Positions 25,401 through 34,989 of a stretch of 64,000 nt of DNA are shown in pieces. The notes beneath the pieces are model-generated. The model saw nothing but the letters and a program-made list of their open reading frames with translations, did no database searches and was not told where the DNA came from. Both the position numbers and the translations under genes were made by a program. The stretch lies in the NCBI RefSeq assembly GCF_014384765.1, contig NZ_JACRSP010000004.1, forward strand, positions 124,001 to 188,000. Direction: 5' to 3'. Numbering within the stretch: the stretch's first letter is position 1; every line of letters starts with the position of its first letter. Origin of the DNA: Feifania hominis. Its GTDB lineage: Bacteria; Bacillota; Clostridia; Oscillospirales; Feifaniaceae.

Positions 25401-27839
25401 ATGATAGCAAAAGTTGCCATTGAAAATCTGACCTATCCGGCGGACGCCCTGTTTGACTACGAGGTGCCCGCAGAGCTCGAGGGTGCGCTGCGCCCCGGCT
25501 GCCGGGTGGTGGTGCCCTTCGGCGGCGGCAACCGGCGCCGCCAGGGCATGGTCATGGCGCTCGCAGAACACAGCGAGCTTGCGTCGCTCAAGCGGGTGCA
25601 GCGGCTGGTCGACGAGACGCCTGTGCTGTCCGAGGAGCTTCTGGGGCTTGTGGGCTTTTGCAAGCGCAGGTGGTTTTGCACCTACTTCGACGCGATCAAG
25701 GCCATTCTGCCGACGGGCAGCCGCGTGCGGCTGCGCGAGTACGCCGTGCCGACCGGCGAGCCCTATTCGGGCGACGATACGCTTGCGCGGGAGCTCATCG
25801 CCCTTGCGCAGAGCTCCGGCCGGCTCGATCTGGAAAAGCTGAGAAAAGAGCGCAGCGAGCCGATCGACTCCGCGCTCGCCGAGCTGCTGCAGGCGGGGGC
25901 GCTCAGACGGGTGTCGGATGTGCGCCGCAACGCCAGCGATATGACGCGGCTCGCGGCGCGGCTTGCGGTGTCCCACGAGGAGGCGGACGCCTATGTGCGC
26001 GACTGCCGCGCAAACGCGGCCAAGCACGAGAAAGTGCTCGACATCCTCAAGGGCTGTGAGAGCGTGCCGGTGACAGAGCTGTGCTACCTTTCCGGGGTGA
26101 GCAAGAGCGTCGTCGACACGCTCGCCCGGCGGCAGATCATCGAGCTTCACACCCTCGAGCTGCTGCGCCGCCCCTACCGGGAGAAGACGCGCGGCGGCGA
26201 CCGGGAGCCGATCCGCCTCAGCGCCGGGCAGCACAGCGTCCTCGAGGGGCTCTGGGCCCTGTGCGCCGGCGGACGGCCCGAGGCGGCGCTTCTGCACGGC
26301 GTCACGGGTTCGGGTAAGACCGAGGTCTACATCAGCCTGATTGACCGCGTGATCGCCGCCGGGCGGAATGTCATTGTGCTGGTGCCGGAGATCGCGCTCA
26401 CCCCGCAGCTGACCGACCGCTTCTACTCGCGCTATGGCGAGCGGGTCGCGGTGCTGCACAGCGCGCTCTCGGTCGGCGAGCGCTACGACGAGTGGAAGCG
26501 CCTGAAAAACGGCGAGGCGAGCATCGCTGTCGGCACGCGCTCGGCCATCTTCGCCCCGCTCGACAACGTGGGGCTGATCGTCGTCGACGAGGAGCAGGAG
26601 GGCTCCTACAAATCGGAGAATTCGCCGCGCTACCACGCGCGCGACGTCGCGAAGTACCGCGCGGTGAAAAACGGGGCGCTGCTGCTGCTCGCGTCGGCCA
26701 CTCCGTCGGTCGAGAGCTACATGAGTGCGAAGCTCGGGCGCTATCATCTGTTCACCCTGAGCGAACGCTACGGGGGCAGCACTCTGCCGGAGGTTCTCAT
26801 CGCGGATATGCGCGAGGATCTGGCAAAGGGCGAGACGAGCGCCATCGGCGAGACACTGGCGGCGGAGCTGCGCTTCTGTCTCAAGCGCGGCGAGCAGGCG
26901 GTGCTCTTTCTGAACCGCCGCGGCTACAACACCTTTGTCGGCTGCCGGGCCTGCGGGGAGGTGCGCACCTGCCCGAACTGCAGCATCGCCATGACCTACC
27001 ACAGCAGAAACGGGCTGCTGATGTGCCACTACTGCGGCCACAGCGAGGAGCTGTCGGACGTCTGTCCGGTCTGCGGCAGCCGCGGTATGCGCCATCTCGG
27101 CACCGGGACCCAGCGGGTGGAGGAGCAGCTCGCCGAGCTCTTTCCCACGGCGCGCGTCTGCCGGATGGATCTCGACACCACAAGCTACAAATCCTCCCAC
27201 GAGAAGCTGCTCGGCGCGTTTCGCGACGGGGAGTACGATATTCTGCTCGGCACGCAGATGGTCACCAAGGGGCTCGATATGCCGAATGTGACGCTGGTCG
27301 GCGTGCTCTCGGCGGACGCCATGCTCTTCGTGGAGGACTACCGCGCCGCCGAGCGCACTTTCATGCAGCTGACGCAGGTGGTGGGCCGCGCGGGCCGCGC
27401 GGGAAAGCGCGGCTACGCCGTGATTCAGACCTACTGCCCGGACAACCGGGTGATCGAGCTCGCCCGCCGGCAGGACTATGAGGGCTTCTTTGAGGAGGAG
27501 ATCCTCTTTCGCAAGAACATGATCTATCCGCCCTACTGCGACATCTGTCACATCATGTTCACCGGCGCTGACGAGGGCGGGGTGCGCGAGGCGGCAAAGC
27601 GCTTTCACACGGCTCTCGCGGATGAGTTTCGCCGGACGCAGGCCGCAAACATCATTCTCTTTGCGCCGGCCCCGCCGCCGATTGCGAAGATCAGTCAGAA
27701 GTACCGCCAGCGGATTCTTCTCAAGTGCCGCGACGACAAAAAACTACGCCAAACGCTTGATAAAATGCTTTGCAATTTTTATAATAATAGGGAAAACAGA
27801 GGTGTCTCCATCTATGTGGACATCAACCCGAATCTGTAA
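25401..27839 (+). CDS. priA: Primosomal protein N' (replication restart helicase PriA)
   Basis: 3'-5' helicase that reloads the replisome at stalled forks. 812 residues from ATG 25401 (AGGATGA upstream). The N-terminal DNA-binding domain is followed by Walker A GVTGSGKTE, the DEEH-box variant DEEQ, a zinc-binding insert with four CxxC pairs (CRAC, CPNC, CHYC, CPVC), and helicase motifs GTQMVTKG and QVVGRAGRAG. Normal length and all motifs present. Confidence 0.95.
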   Translation: MIAKVAIENLTYPADALFDYEVPAELEGALRPGCRVVVPFGGGNRRRQGMVMALAEHSELASLKRVQRLVDETPVLSEELLGLVGFCKRRWFCTYFDAIKAILPTGSRVRLREYAVPTGEPYSGDDTLARELIALAQSSGRLDLEKLRKERSEPIDSALAELLQAGALRRVSDVRRNASDMTRLAARLAVSHEEADAYVRDCRANAAKHEKVLDILKGCESVPVTELCYLSGVSKSVVDTLARRQIIELHTLELLRRPYREKTRGGDREPIRLSAGQHSVLEGLWALCAGGRPEAALLHGVTGSGKTEVYISLIDRVIAAGRNVIVLVPEIALTPQLTDRFYSRYGERVAVLHSALSVGERYDEWKRLKNGEASIAVGTRSAIFAPLDNVGLIVVDEEQEGSYKSENSPRYHARDVAKYRAVKNGALLLLASATPSVESYMSAKLGRYHLFTLSERYGGSTLPEVLIADMREDLAKGETSAIGETLAAELRFCLKRGEQAVLFLNRRGYNTFVGCRACGEVRTCPNCSIAMTYHSRNGLLMCHYCGHSEELSDVCPVCGSRGMRHLGTGTQRVEEQLAELFPTARVCRMDLDTTSYKSSHEKLLGAFRDGEYDILLGTQMVTKGLDMPNVTLVGVLSADAMLFVEDYRAAERTFMQLTQVVGRAGRAGKRGYAVIQTYCPDNRVIELARRQDYEGFFEEEILFRKNMIYPPYCDICHIMFTGADEGGVREAAKRFHTALADEFRRTQAANIILFAPAPPPIAKISQKYRQRILLKCRDDKKLRQTLDKMLCNFYNNRENRGVSIYVDINPNL

Positions 27840-27850
27840 AGGAGAACCAA

Positions 27851-28360
27851 ATGGCCATACGTACCATACTCAATAAAAAAGAGGACGCGCTGCGCAAGAA
27901 GTGCCGTCCCATCGATCGCATCACCCCCCATCTGCTGACGCTGCTCGACGACATGCGCGAGACGGTCGTCGACGCCAACGGCGCCGGGCTCGCGGCGCCC
28001 CAGGTCGGCGTTTTGCGCCGCATCGCGGTGGTGGTCAATGAGAACGATGAGATCTTCGAGCTGATCAACCCCGAGATCGTCGAACGCCGCGGTGAGCAGC
28101 AGGAGCTCGAGGGCTGCCTGTCCGACCCGGGTGAGTGGGGCATCACGAGCCGCCCCCAGTGGGTCAAGGCCAGGGCCATGAACCGGCAGGGCGAGTGGTA
28201 TGAGCTCGAGGGCGAGGGCCTCTTCGCGCGGGCCATCTGCCACGAGATCGACCATCTCGACGGCATCCTCTTCACCGACCATGCGCTGAAGATCCTCACG
28301 GACGAACAGCTCACCGAATTTCTCGAGCAGCAGGCCGCCGCCGAGAACGAGAAAGCGTGA
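27851..28360 (+). CDS. def: Peptide deformylase
   Basis: Removes the formyl group from nascent N-terminal methionine; metal-dependent. 169 residues. Motif 1 GAGLAAPQVG, motif 2 EGCLS (followed by D where V is more usual), motif 3 HEIDHLDG, giving the Cys and two His metal ligands plus the catalytic Glu. AAGGAGAA precedes the ATG. Directly upstream of fmt, with which it forms a formylation/deformylation pair. Confidence 0.96.
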   Translation: MAIRTILNKKEDALRKKCRPIDRITPHLLTLLDDMRETVVDANGAGLAAPQVGVLRRIAVVVNENDEIFELINPEIVERRGEQQELEGCLSDPGEWGITSRPQWVKARAMNRQGEWYELEGEGLFARAICHEIDHLDGILFTDHALKILTDEQLTEFLEQQAAAENEKA

Positions 28361-28364
28361 CGGT

Positions 28365-29291
28365 TTGAGAATTCTGTTTTACGGCACGCCGGAGTTCGCC
28401 GCTGTGCATCTGCGCGCGCTGCTCGGCGCGGGCCATGAAATCGGGGCGGTGGTCACCCAGCCCGACAAGCCGCTCGGACGCAAGAAGATCGTCACGCCGC
28501 CGCCGGTCAAGGCGGCGGCGCTCGAGGCGGGCATCCCGGTATACCAGCCGGTGCGCCTGCGCGACGGCAGCTTTGAGAGCCTCGTGCGCGGCATCGCGCC
28601 CGAGCTTGCGGTCGTGGTGGCCTACGGCAGGCTGCTGCCAGCCGGCGTACTCGCCATTCCCCAATATGAGACCATCAACATCCACGCGTCGCTGCTGCCG
28701 AAATACCGCGGCGCGGGCCCCATCCAGTGGGCGATTTTAAACGGCGAGCGCGAGACCGGCGTCACCAGCATGATGGTGGGCGAGGAGCTCGACGCGGGGG
28801 ACATTCTGCTGTCAAAGGCCACGCCGATCGGCGAGGGGGAGACCTACGGCGAGCTGCAGGAGCGACTCGCGCCTCTCGGGGCGCAGCTGCTGCTCGAGAC
28901 GGTCTCCGCCATCGAGAGCGGCGCCGCACGCCGCACGCCGCAGGATGCATCACAGGTGAGCCTGGCCCCCATTCTGACCAAGGAACTCTCGCCGATTGAC
29001 TTTCATAAGCCGGCCTTTCTGGTTGCGCGCCAGGTCTGCGGGCTCAACCCGTGGCCGGTCGCAACCCTGCCGTGGGACGAGCGTAAACTGCGGGTGTTTC
29101 GCGCCTTTGTGGGCGGCGAGACCGCCGATCGGCCCGGCACGGCCCGCGCTGACGGCGACGCGATCTCGGTCGCCTGCGGCGACGGAAAAACCGTGCGCCT
29201 GACCGATGTGCAGCTCGAGCTGTCAAAGCGAATGAGCGCCGCCGATTTTCTGCGCGGGCACCCCATCGAGGGGACCCGGCAGCTGCTTTAG
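28365..29291 (+). CDS. fmt: Methionyl-tRNA formyltransferase
   Basis: Formylates initiator Met-tRNA with 10-formyl-THF. 308 residues from TTG 28365, 4 bases after the def stop, with a weak ribosome site; translational coupling is likely. Motifs: FYGTPEFAAVHL N-terminus, SLLPKYRGAGPIQWAI (catalytic Asn-His-Asp region), and the C-terminal OB-like domain from about residue 205. Confidence 0.94.
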   Translation: MRILFYGTPEFAAVHLRALLGAGHEIGAVVTQPDKPLGRKKIVTPPPVKAAALEAGIPVYQPVRLRDGSFESLVRGIAPELAVVVAYGRLLPAGVLAIPQYETINIHASLLPKYRGAGPIQWAILNGERETGVTSMMVGEELDAGDILLSKATPIGEGETYGELQERLAPLGAQLLLETVSAIESGAARRTPQDASQVSLAPILTKELSPIDFHKPAFLVARQVCGLNPWPVATLPWDERKLRVFRAFVGGETADRPGTARADGDAISVACGDGKTVRLTDVQLELSKRMSAADFLRGHPIEGTRQLL

Positions 29292-29300
29292 GAGGATTGT

Positions 29301-29993
29301 ATGTTCTGGATTGACTATTGGTATATTGTCCTGGTGCTGCCCGCCGTCCTGTTCGCCTCGTGGGCCCAGTGGAACGTCAGCAGCGCCTTTCGCAAGTACG
29401 GCAGTGTGAGAACGGCCCGCGGCGTCACCGGCCGTGAGGTCGCCGAGCAGATTCTGCGCGACAACGGCATCACGGATGTCACGGTGGAGTCGGTGCGCGG
29501 CAATCTCTCGGACCACTACGACCCGCGCGCAAAGAAGATCCGCCTGTCGGACGGGGTCTACGCCAGCGACTCCATCGCGGCGCTCGGCGTCGCCGCCCAC
29601 GAGGCAGGCCACGCAGTGCAGCACCATGTGGGCTACAGCCCGCTCAAGCTGCGAAACGCCATCATTCCCGTTTGCAACATCGGCTCGAACCTCTCGATGC
29701 CGCTGATTCTGCTCGGCATCTTCATGAGCTATCAGCCCCTCGTGGTGGCGGGCATCGCGCTCTTCGGCCTTGTGACGCTCTTTCAGCTTCTCACCCTGCC
29801 GGTGGAATTCAACGCGAGTTCCCGGGCCATGGCGGTGCTCTCAAACGGAGGGTATCTCACCCCGGGCGAGCTCGACGGCGCGGGACGCATGCTCAAGGCG
29901 GCGGCGCTGACCTATGTGGCGGCGCTGCTGGTGGCGCTTGCGAATCTGCTGCGGCTGATTCTGCTCTTCGGCCGCCGCAACAGCCGTGACTGA
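29301..29993 (+). CDS. Membrane zinc metallopeptidase, YugP family
   Basis: 230 residues. N-terminal membrane segment, zinc motif HEAGHAVQHH near residue 99, and several C-terminal membrane segments (residues about 120-170, 195-225). YugP-type peptidases sit between fmt and rsmB in many Clostridia. Substrate unknown. AGGAGG precedes the ATG. Confidence 0.88.
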   Translation: MFWIDYWYIVLVLPAVLFASWAQWNVSSAFRKYGSVRTARGVTGREVAEQILRDNGITDVTVESVRGNLSDHYDPRAKKIRLSDGVYASDSIAALGVAAHEAGHAVQHHVGYSPLKLRNAIIPVCNIGSNLSMPLILLGIFMSYQPLVVAGIALFGLVTLFQLLTLPVEFNASSRAMAVLSNGGYLTPGELDGAGRMLKAAALTYVAALLVALANLLRLILLFGRRNSRD

Positions 29994-31293
29994 CGCGCGC
30001 CAGACGGCGCTCTCGGCGGCGCTCACCATGCGAAAGACCGGCGGCTACTCGAATCTCGTGCTCTCGGCGCAGCTTGCGCGCGCCGGACTGCCGCCGCTTG
30101 AGCGGGGGCTCGCGGCCGAGCTCTTCTACGGCGCTCTCGAGCGCCGGCGCACACTTGACTACTACATCGCCCGGTACAGCGGCCGCCGCGTGGAGACGCT
30201 GGATGCGGCCGTGCAGGAGATACTGCGCCAGGGGATGTATCAGCTTTTGTATCTGACGCGGATTCCGCCCTCGGCGGCCTGCAACGAATCGGTGCGCCTC
30301 GCTGCGCGCCATGCCGCGCGCGCCAAGGGCTTTGTCAACGCCGTGCTGCGCGCCGCCGCGCGGGGGCTTTCGGCCGCCGAGCCGCCGGACAGCCTCGCTG
30401 TGCGCTGCTCGGTGTCGGACAGCATCGCAGGGCTTCTGTGCCACCAGTACGGCGAAGAGACCGAGGCGATGCTCATGAGCTTTTTCGAGCGGGGGGGCAC
30501 CGATCTCACGGTCAACACGCTGCGCACGACGCCCGCCGCGCTCGCCTCCCGCTTCGCGCAGGCCGGCGTCGAGGCGGTCGAAAACGATGCGGGCGGTCTC
30601 ACCATCCCCGCGAGCGGAGACATCACGAAGCTTCCCGGCTTTGCCGAGGGGCTCTTCTTTGTACAGGACACGGCGTCCCGGCTCACCGCCTGGATCGCGC
30701 GCCCCGCGCCCGGGCAGACGGTCTTTGATCTTTGCGCCGCGCCCGGCGGCAAGAGCTTTCTCATGGCGCTCGCCATGGGGGATGAGGGCAGAATCCTCTC
30801 GTTTGACTGCCACGGGGCAAAGCTCCCGCTGATACGCGACGGCGCCGCGAGGCTGGGGCTTGCCAGCATCGAGACAAGGCTCGGCGACGCGGCGGTCTTT
30901 GACCCGTCTCTCTCGTCGGCAGCCGATCTCGTGCTGTGCGACGTGCCCTGTTCGGGGCTCGGCGTCATGAGAAAGAAGCCCGAGATCCGCTACAAGGAGG
31001 TCGACGACTTCAAGCATCTGCCAAAGACCCAGCTTGCCATTCTGGAAAACGGCGCGCGCTATGTGCGCCCCGGCGGAGCGCTTCTCTACTCGACCTGTAC
31101 GCTCAACCGGCGCGAAAACGAGGGCGTCGTGGAGGCGTTTCTCAGCGCGCACGACGACTTTCGGCCCGTCGACGGTTGGGAACTGCTGCCGCGCTCTTTC
31201 GTCGAAAGAAGAGACGACAGCCCCTATGTGCGTCTGCTGCCGCAGATTCACGCAACAGACGGCTTCTTCTTCTGCAAAATGATTCACCGCTGA
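29986..31293 (+). CDS. rsmB: 16S rRNA (cytosine-5)-methyltransferase RsmB
   Basis: Methylates C967 of 16S rRNA (E. coli numbering), by family. 435 residues from GTG 29986, which overlaps the previous gene by 8 bases. The N-terminal NusB-like domain (to about 140) precedes the MTase domain: SAM motif DLCAAPGGKSF, and the two catalytic Cys in VPCSG and YSTCT. Confidence 0.93.
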   Translation: MTDARQTALSAALTMRKTGGYSNLVLSAQLARAGLPPLERGLAAELFYGALERRRTLDYYIARYSGRRVETLDAAVQEILRQGMYQLLYLTRIPPSAACNESVRLAARHAARAKGFVNAVLRAAARGLSAAEPPDSLAVRCSVSDSIAGLLCHQYGEETEAMLMSFFERGGTDLTVNTLRTTPAALASRFAQAGVEAVENDAGGLTIPASGDITKLPGFAEGLFFVQDTASRLTAWIARPAPGQTVFDLCAAPGGKSFLMALAMGDEGRILSFDCHGAKLPLIRDGAARLGLASIETRLGDAAVFDPSLSSAADLVLCDVPCSGLGVMRKKPEIRYKEVDDFKHLPKTQLAILENGARYVRPGGALLYSTCTLNRRENEGVVEAFLSAHDDFRPVDGWELLPRSFVERRDDSPYVRLLPQIHATDGFFFCKMIHR

Positions 31294-31309
31294 CACACGA
31301 GGAGACTCT

Positions 31310-32356
31310 ATGGAAAAAACCGATCTCAAGTCGCTCTCCTTTGAAGAGCTCACAGCTTTTTTCACGGCGCTCGGCGAGCCGGCCTTTCGCGCGGGCCAGG
31401 TTTTCACCTGGCTGCACCGCGGGGCCGAGAGCTTTGACGAGATGACCAATCTCTCCCTCGCGCTGCGAAAGAAGCTGTCGGAGCAGGCGCTTGTCACCGT
31501 GTCCCGCATCGAGCGAAAGCTCGTCTCGAAGATCGACGGAACCATCAAATACCTCTTTCGGCTCGCCGACGGACAGTGCATCGAAACCGTACTGATGAGC
31601 TATCGCCACGGCGACTCCATCTGTCTGTCGACCCAGGCGGGCTGCCGCATGGGCTGCAACTTCTGCGCGTCGACGCTGGGCGGGCTTGTGCGCCATCTGA
31701 CGCCGGGCGAGATTCTCGACCAGGTGCTCTTCGCCCAGAAGGACAGCGGGCGGCGCGTTTCGTCCATTGTGCTGATGGGAATCGGCGAGCCGCTCGACAA
31801 CTTTGACAATGTATTAAAGTTTTTAAAACTGGTCAATGATGAGAGAGGCGTCAACATCGGCATGCGGCACATCTCGCTGTCGACCTGCGGCATCGTGCCG
31901 AAGATCGACGAGCTCGCCGCGCACCATCTGCCGCTGACCCTGTCGATTTCGCTGCACGCGCCAAGCGATGAGATCCGTGACAGGATGATGCCCATCAACC
32001 GCAAATACCCCGTGGAAGAGCTGCTTGCGGCCTGCCGGCGCTATGTGAATGAAGTCGGGCGCAGAATCACGTTTGAATACGCCCTGATCGAGGGGGTCAA
32101 CAACTCCGACGAGACGGCGCGCATGCTCGCCGATAAGCTTCACGGCATGCTCTGCCACGTCAATCTCATCCCCGTAAACTATGTAAAGGAACGGGGATAT
32201 CACAAGCCGTCGCCCGAGCGGGTCGCGCAGTTTGCGCGCGTACTCGAGCAGCGCGGGATCCCCGTGACCGTGCGCCGCAAGCTCGGCGGGGACATCGACG
32301 CCTCCTGCGGGCAGCTGCGCCGGGAGAGCGATCAGACACAGGAGGTGGGCCTATGA
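31310..32356 (+). CDS. rlmN: Dual-specificity 23S rRNA/tRNA (adenine-C2)-methyltransferase RlmN
   Basis: Radical-SAM enzyme making m2A2503 in 23S rRNA and m2A37 in some tRNAs. 348 residues. The radical-SAM cluster motif is C-x3-C-x2-C in CRMGCNFC, and the C-terminal resolving Cys lies in DASCGQL. The stop overlaps the next start (ATGA). Confidence 0.95.
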   Translation: MEKTDLKSLSFEELTAFFTALGEPAFRAGQVFTWLHRGAESFDEMTNLSLALRKKLSEQALVTVSRIERKLVSKIDGTIKYLFRLADGQCIETVLMSYRHGDSICLSTQAGCRMGCNFCASTLGGLVRHLTPGEILDQVLFAQKDSGRRVSSIVLMGIGEPLDNFDNVLKFLKLVNDERGVNIGMRHISLSTCGIVPKIDELAAHHLPLTLSISLHAPSDEIRDRMMPINRKYPVEELLAACRRYVNEVGRRITFEYALIEGVNNSDETARMLADKLHGMLCHVNLIPVNYVKERGYHKPSPERVAQFARVLEQRGIPVTVRRKLGGDIDASCGQLRRESDQTQEVGL

Positions 32357-33111
32357 GAGGGCATGGACAGACGGATATCGGGCTTGTGAGAACGGAAAAT
32401 CAGGATACTTACCTGCTGACGACTCTCGGCGAGAACACGGCGTTCGCCGTGGTGTGCGACGGCATGGGCGGCATCAGCGGCGGCCAGCTCGCAAGCCGCC
32501 TTGCGATTCGCACGCTGGAGCAGCAGGTGCGCGAGCGCTACTACGAGGAACTGTCGATGGCCGAGGTCAAGGAGCTTCTCCAGTTCGCGCTGCAGAGCGC
32601 AAACGATGCGATTCTCGCCGAGGCGCGGCGCGACGCGACCAACCACGGCATGGGAACCACGGCGGTCGTGGCGCTCTTCCGTGAAAACGAGGGCGTCATC
32701 GCCAACATCGGCGACAGCCGCGCCTACATCCTCGCGAGCGGGGAAATCGCCCAGATCACCGAGGACCACTCCATGGTGCAGGAGCTTGTCCAGAGCGGCA
32801 AGATTACGCCCGAGGAGGCGGCCCACCACCCGCAGAAGAACATCATCACCAAGGTGCTCGGCATGCCGGGCAAGTGCGAGGTGGACTACTTCGATATCGA
32901 GGTCTACGAGAGCATACTGGTGCTGCTGTGCTCAGACGGGCTGACCAATGTGCTCGACGCGCAGAAGATCGCCACCATCATCTTCGGCGCGGCCGATCTC
33001 GACGCGGCGGTGAGCGGTCTGATCGAAGCCGCCAACGCCGGCGGCGGGCAGGACAATGTGACGGCGGTGCTCTTCACGCCGGGGAAAGAGCAGGTGAGAG
33101 CGGATGGATAG
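32353..33111 (+). CDS. stp: PP2C-type Ser/Thr phosphatase Stp/PrpC
   Basis: Dephosphorylates targets of the PASTA kinase. 252 residues; metal-binding motifs at CDGMGG and GDSRAYI, and SDGLTN near the end with GGGQDNVTAVLF closing the fold. It overlaps both rlmN (4 bases) and prkC (8 bases), so expression is coupled. Confidence 0.95.
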   Translation: MRGHGQTDIGLVRTENQDTYLLTTLGENTAFAVVCDGMGGISGGQLASRLAIRTLEQQVRERYYEELSMAEVKELLQFALQSANDAILAEARRDATNHGMGTTAVVALFRENEGVIANIGDSRAYILASGEIAQITEDHSMVQELVQSGKITPEEAAHHPQKNIITKVLGMPGKCEVDYFDIEVYESILVLLCSDGLTNVLDAQKIATIIFGAADLDAAVSGLIEAANAGGGQDNVTAVLFTPGKEQVRADG

Positions 33112-34978
33112 GCTGATCGGAAAAATCATCAACGACCGCTACCGCATCCAGAGCATCGTCGGCACCGGCGGCATGTCGGTGGTCTTCAAGGCGGTCGACA
33201 TGCTCACAAACCAGACCGTGGCGGTCAAGGTGCTCAAGCAGGAATTCCTTGAGGACAGTCAGTTTCGCCGCCGCTTTGAGACCGAGTCGAACGTCATCGC
33301 CATGATGGACCACGAGAACATCGTGCGCATTCTCGACGTGGGGCTCAACGACGACCTCTACTACATCGTCATGGAGTATGTCGACGGCATCACGCTCAAG
33401 CAGTACATCGAGCGGCAGGGGCCGCTCAAGTGGCGCGAAACCCTCTACTTTGTCACCCAGGTGCTCGAGGCGCTTGAACACGCCCACAACAAGGGCATTG
33501 TGCACCGCGACATCAAGCCGCAGAACATCATGCTGCTCGACAACGGCTCCATCAAGGTGACGGACTTCGGCATCGCGCGCATCTCGAGCACCAACACCAA
33601 CACCATGACCGACAAGGCGATCGGTTCGGTTCACTACATCAGCCCCGAGCAGGTCAGCGGCGAGAAGACCGACTACCGCTCGGACATCTACTCGCTGGGC
33701 GTGATGATGTACGAGATGCTCACAAATTCGCTGCCGTTTGACGCGGAGAATCCCGTGTCGGTCGCGCTGATGCAGCTGCAGAGCACGCCGAAGCGCCTGA
33801 CTGAAATCGACCCGGAGATCCCCGAGGGCCTTGAGGACATTGTGCTCAAGGCCATGGCGAAGAGCCCCGACCGGCGCTACCAGTCGGCCGGCGAGATGCT
33901 CGAGGACATTGAGCGCTTCAAGAGCAACCCGTCCATCCGCTTTGAATACGAGTACTTCAGCGACGACAAACCCACCAAGTACATGGACGCCATCAAGCTC
34001 GTGCGCGAGGAGGAAGAGGTCACGACCGGAAAGAACAAGAAAGTCTTTTTGAGCGTCGCCACCGGCATCATCGCCTGCTTTTTGGTGGTGGGCGTGCTCG
34101 CCGCGTTCCTGTGGCCCATGCTCTTTCCGGGCAACACCGCGCCGAGCGACATCGAGGTGCCCACGCTCCTCGGGCAGGACTATGAGGCGGTGCTCTCAAA
34201 CCCGGAGTACGAGGGCAAATTCCGCATCATCAAAATCTCCGAGGAGTACAACGAGCAGTACGGAGCGGGGCAGATCTTCGATCAGGACCCGAATCCCGGC
34301 ATGACCGTCAAGGTCGGCGCGGACATCCGGGTCTCGGTGAGCCTCGGCGAGAAGACCGTGGTCGTGCCGCCGCTCGCCGGACGGGACTACCGCCAGGCCG
34401 AGGTGTCGCTGGGCAAGCTCGGCATCAAGTATGAGATCATCGAAGAGTATCACGACACAGTCGTGCAGGACTATGTCATCCGCACCGAGCCGGCGGAGAA
34501 CACTGTGGTCGACGAAAACACAGTGGTCAAGGTCTATCGCAGCCTCGGCCCGGAGATCAAGATGACTAAGGTACCATATGTGATTGACCTGCTTGAAAAC
34601 GAGGCCCGCCGCGAGCTGGAAAAAGCCGGCCTCGTAGTGGGCACGGCGGAGTCGGTGCCCTCTGACAAGGCGCCGGGCGTCGTTCTGAGCCAGAGCATTG
34701 AAGCCGAGACCGAGGTCAGCGAGGACACCGTTGTCAACCTCACGGTCAGCGACGGCTCGCTCTACCCGCAGGAGCGCGAGATCACCATCACGCTGCCCCA
34801 GATGGCGGAGCCGTTTCTCGTCACGGTCAGGCAGTCGAACGAGATCGTCTACGAGCAGACCCACACCTCCGACCAGGGAAGCCTGCGCCTCGTGCTGCGT
34901 GGCAGCGGTGAGGAGATGGTTGAGATCTACATCAACGGGGAGCTCAGTCAGTCGAGCTACGTCAACTTCAGCGACTGA
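33104..34978 (+). CDS. prkC: PASTA-domain Ser/Thr protein kinase PrkC
   Basis: Membrane kinase that senses muropeptides or lipid II and tunes wall growth and spore germination in relatives. 624 residues. The kinase domain is at 10-270: catalytic HRDIKPQN, DFGIARI, and APE-like SPEQ. A single membrane segment lies near 318-340 and is followed outside by three PASTA repeats (about 350-415, 416-485 and 486-555) and a short beta C-terminal region. Cognate phosphatase is directly upstream. Confidence 0.95.
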   Translation: MDRLIGKIINDRYRIQSIVGTGGMSVVFKAVDMLTNQTVAVKVLKQEFLEDSQFRRRFETESNVIAMMDHENIVRILDVGLNDDLYYIVMEYVDGITLKQYIERQGPLKWRETLYFVTQVLEALEHAHNKGIVHRDIKPQNIMLLDNGSIKVTDFGIARISSTNTNTMTDKAIGSVHYISPEQVSGEKTDYRSDIYSLGVMMYEMLTNSLPFDAENPVSVALMQLQSTPKRLTEIDPEIPEGLEDIVLKAMAKSPDRRYQSAGEMLEDIERFKSNPSIRFEYEYFSDDKPTKYMDAIKLVREEEEVTTGKNKKVFLSVATGIIACFLVVGVLAAFLWPMLFPGNTAPSDIEVPTLLGQDYEAVLSNPEYEGKFRIIKISEEYNEQYGAGQIFDQDPNPGMTVKVGADIRVSVSLGEKTVVVPPLAGRDYRQAEVSLGKLGIKYEIIEEYHDTVVQDYVIRTEPAENTVVDENTVVKVYRSLGPEIKMTKVPYVIDLLENEARRELEKAGLVVGTAESVPSDKAPGVVLSQSIEAETEVSEDTVVNLTVSDGSLYPQEREITITLPQMAEPFLVTVRQSNEIVYEQTHTSDQGSLRLVLRGSGEEMVEIYINGELSQSSYVNFSD

Positions 34979-34989
34979 GGCGCGGCGCA

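Noticed and set aside
25386..27608. 740-codon minus strand open frame opposite priA
   Set aside because: PriA on the + strand has all motifs; the antisense frame shows only Arg/Ala/His-rich low-quality sequence.
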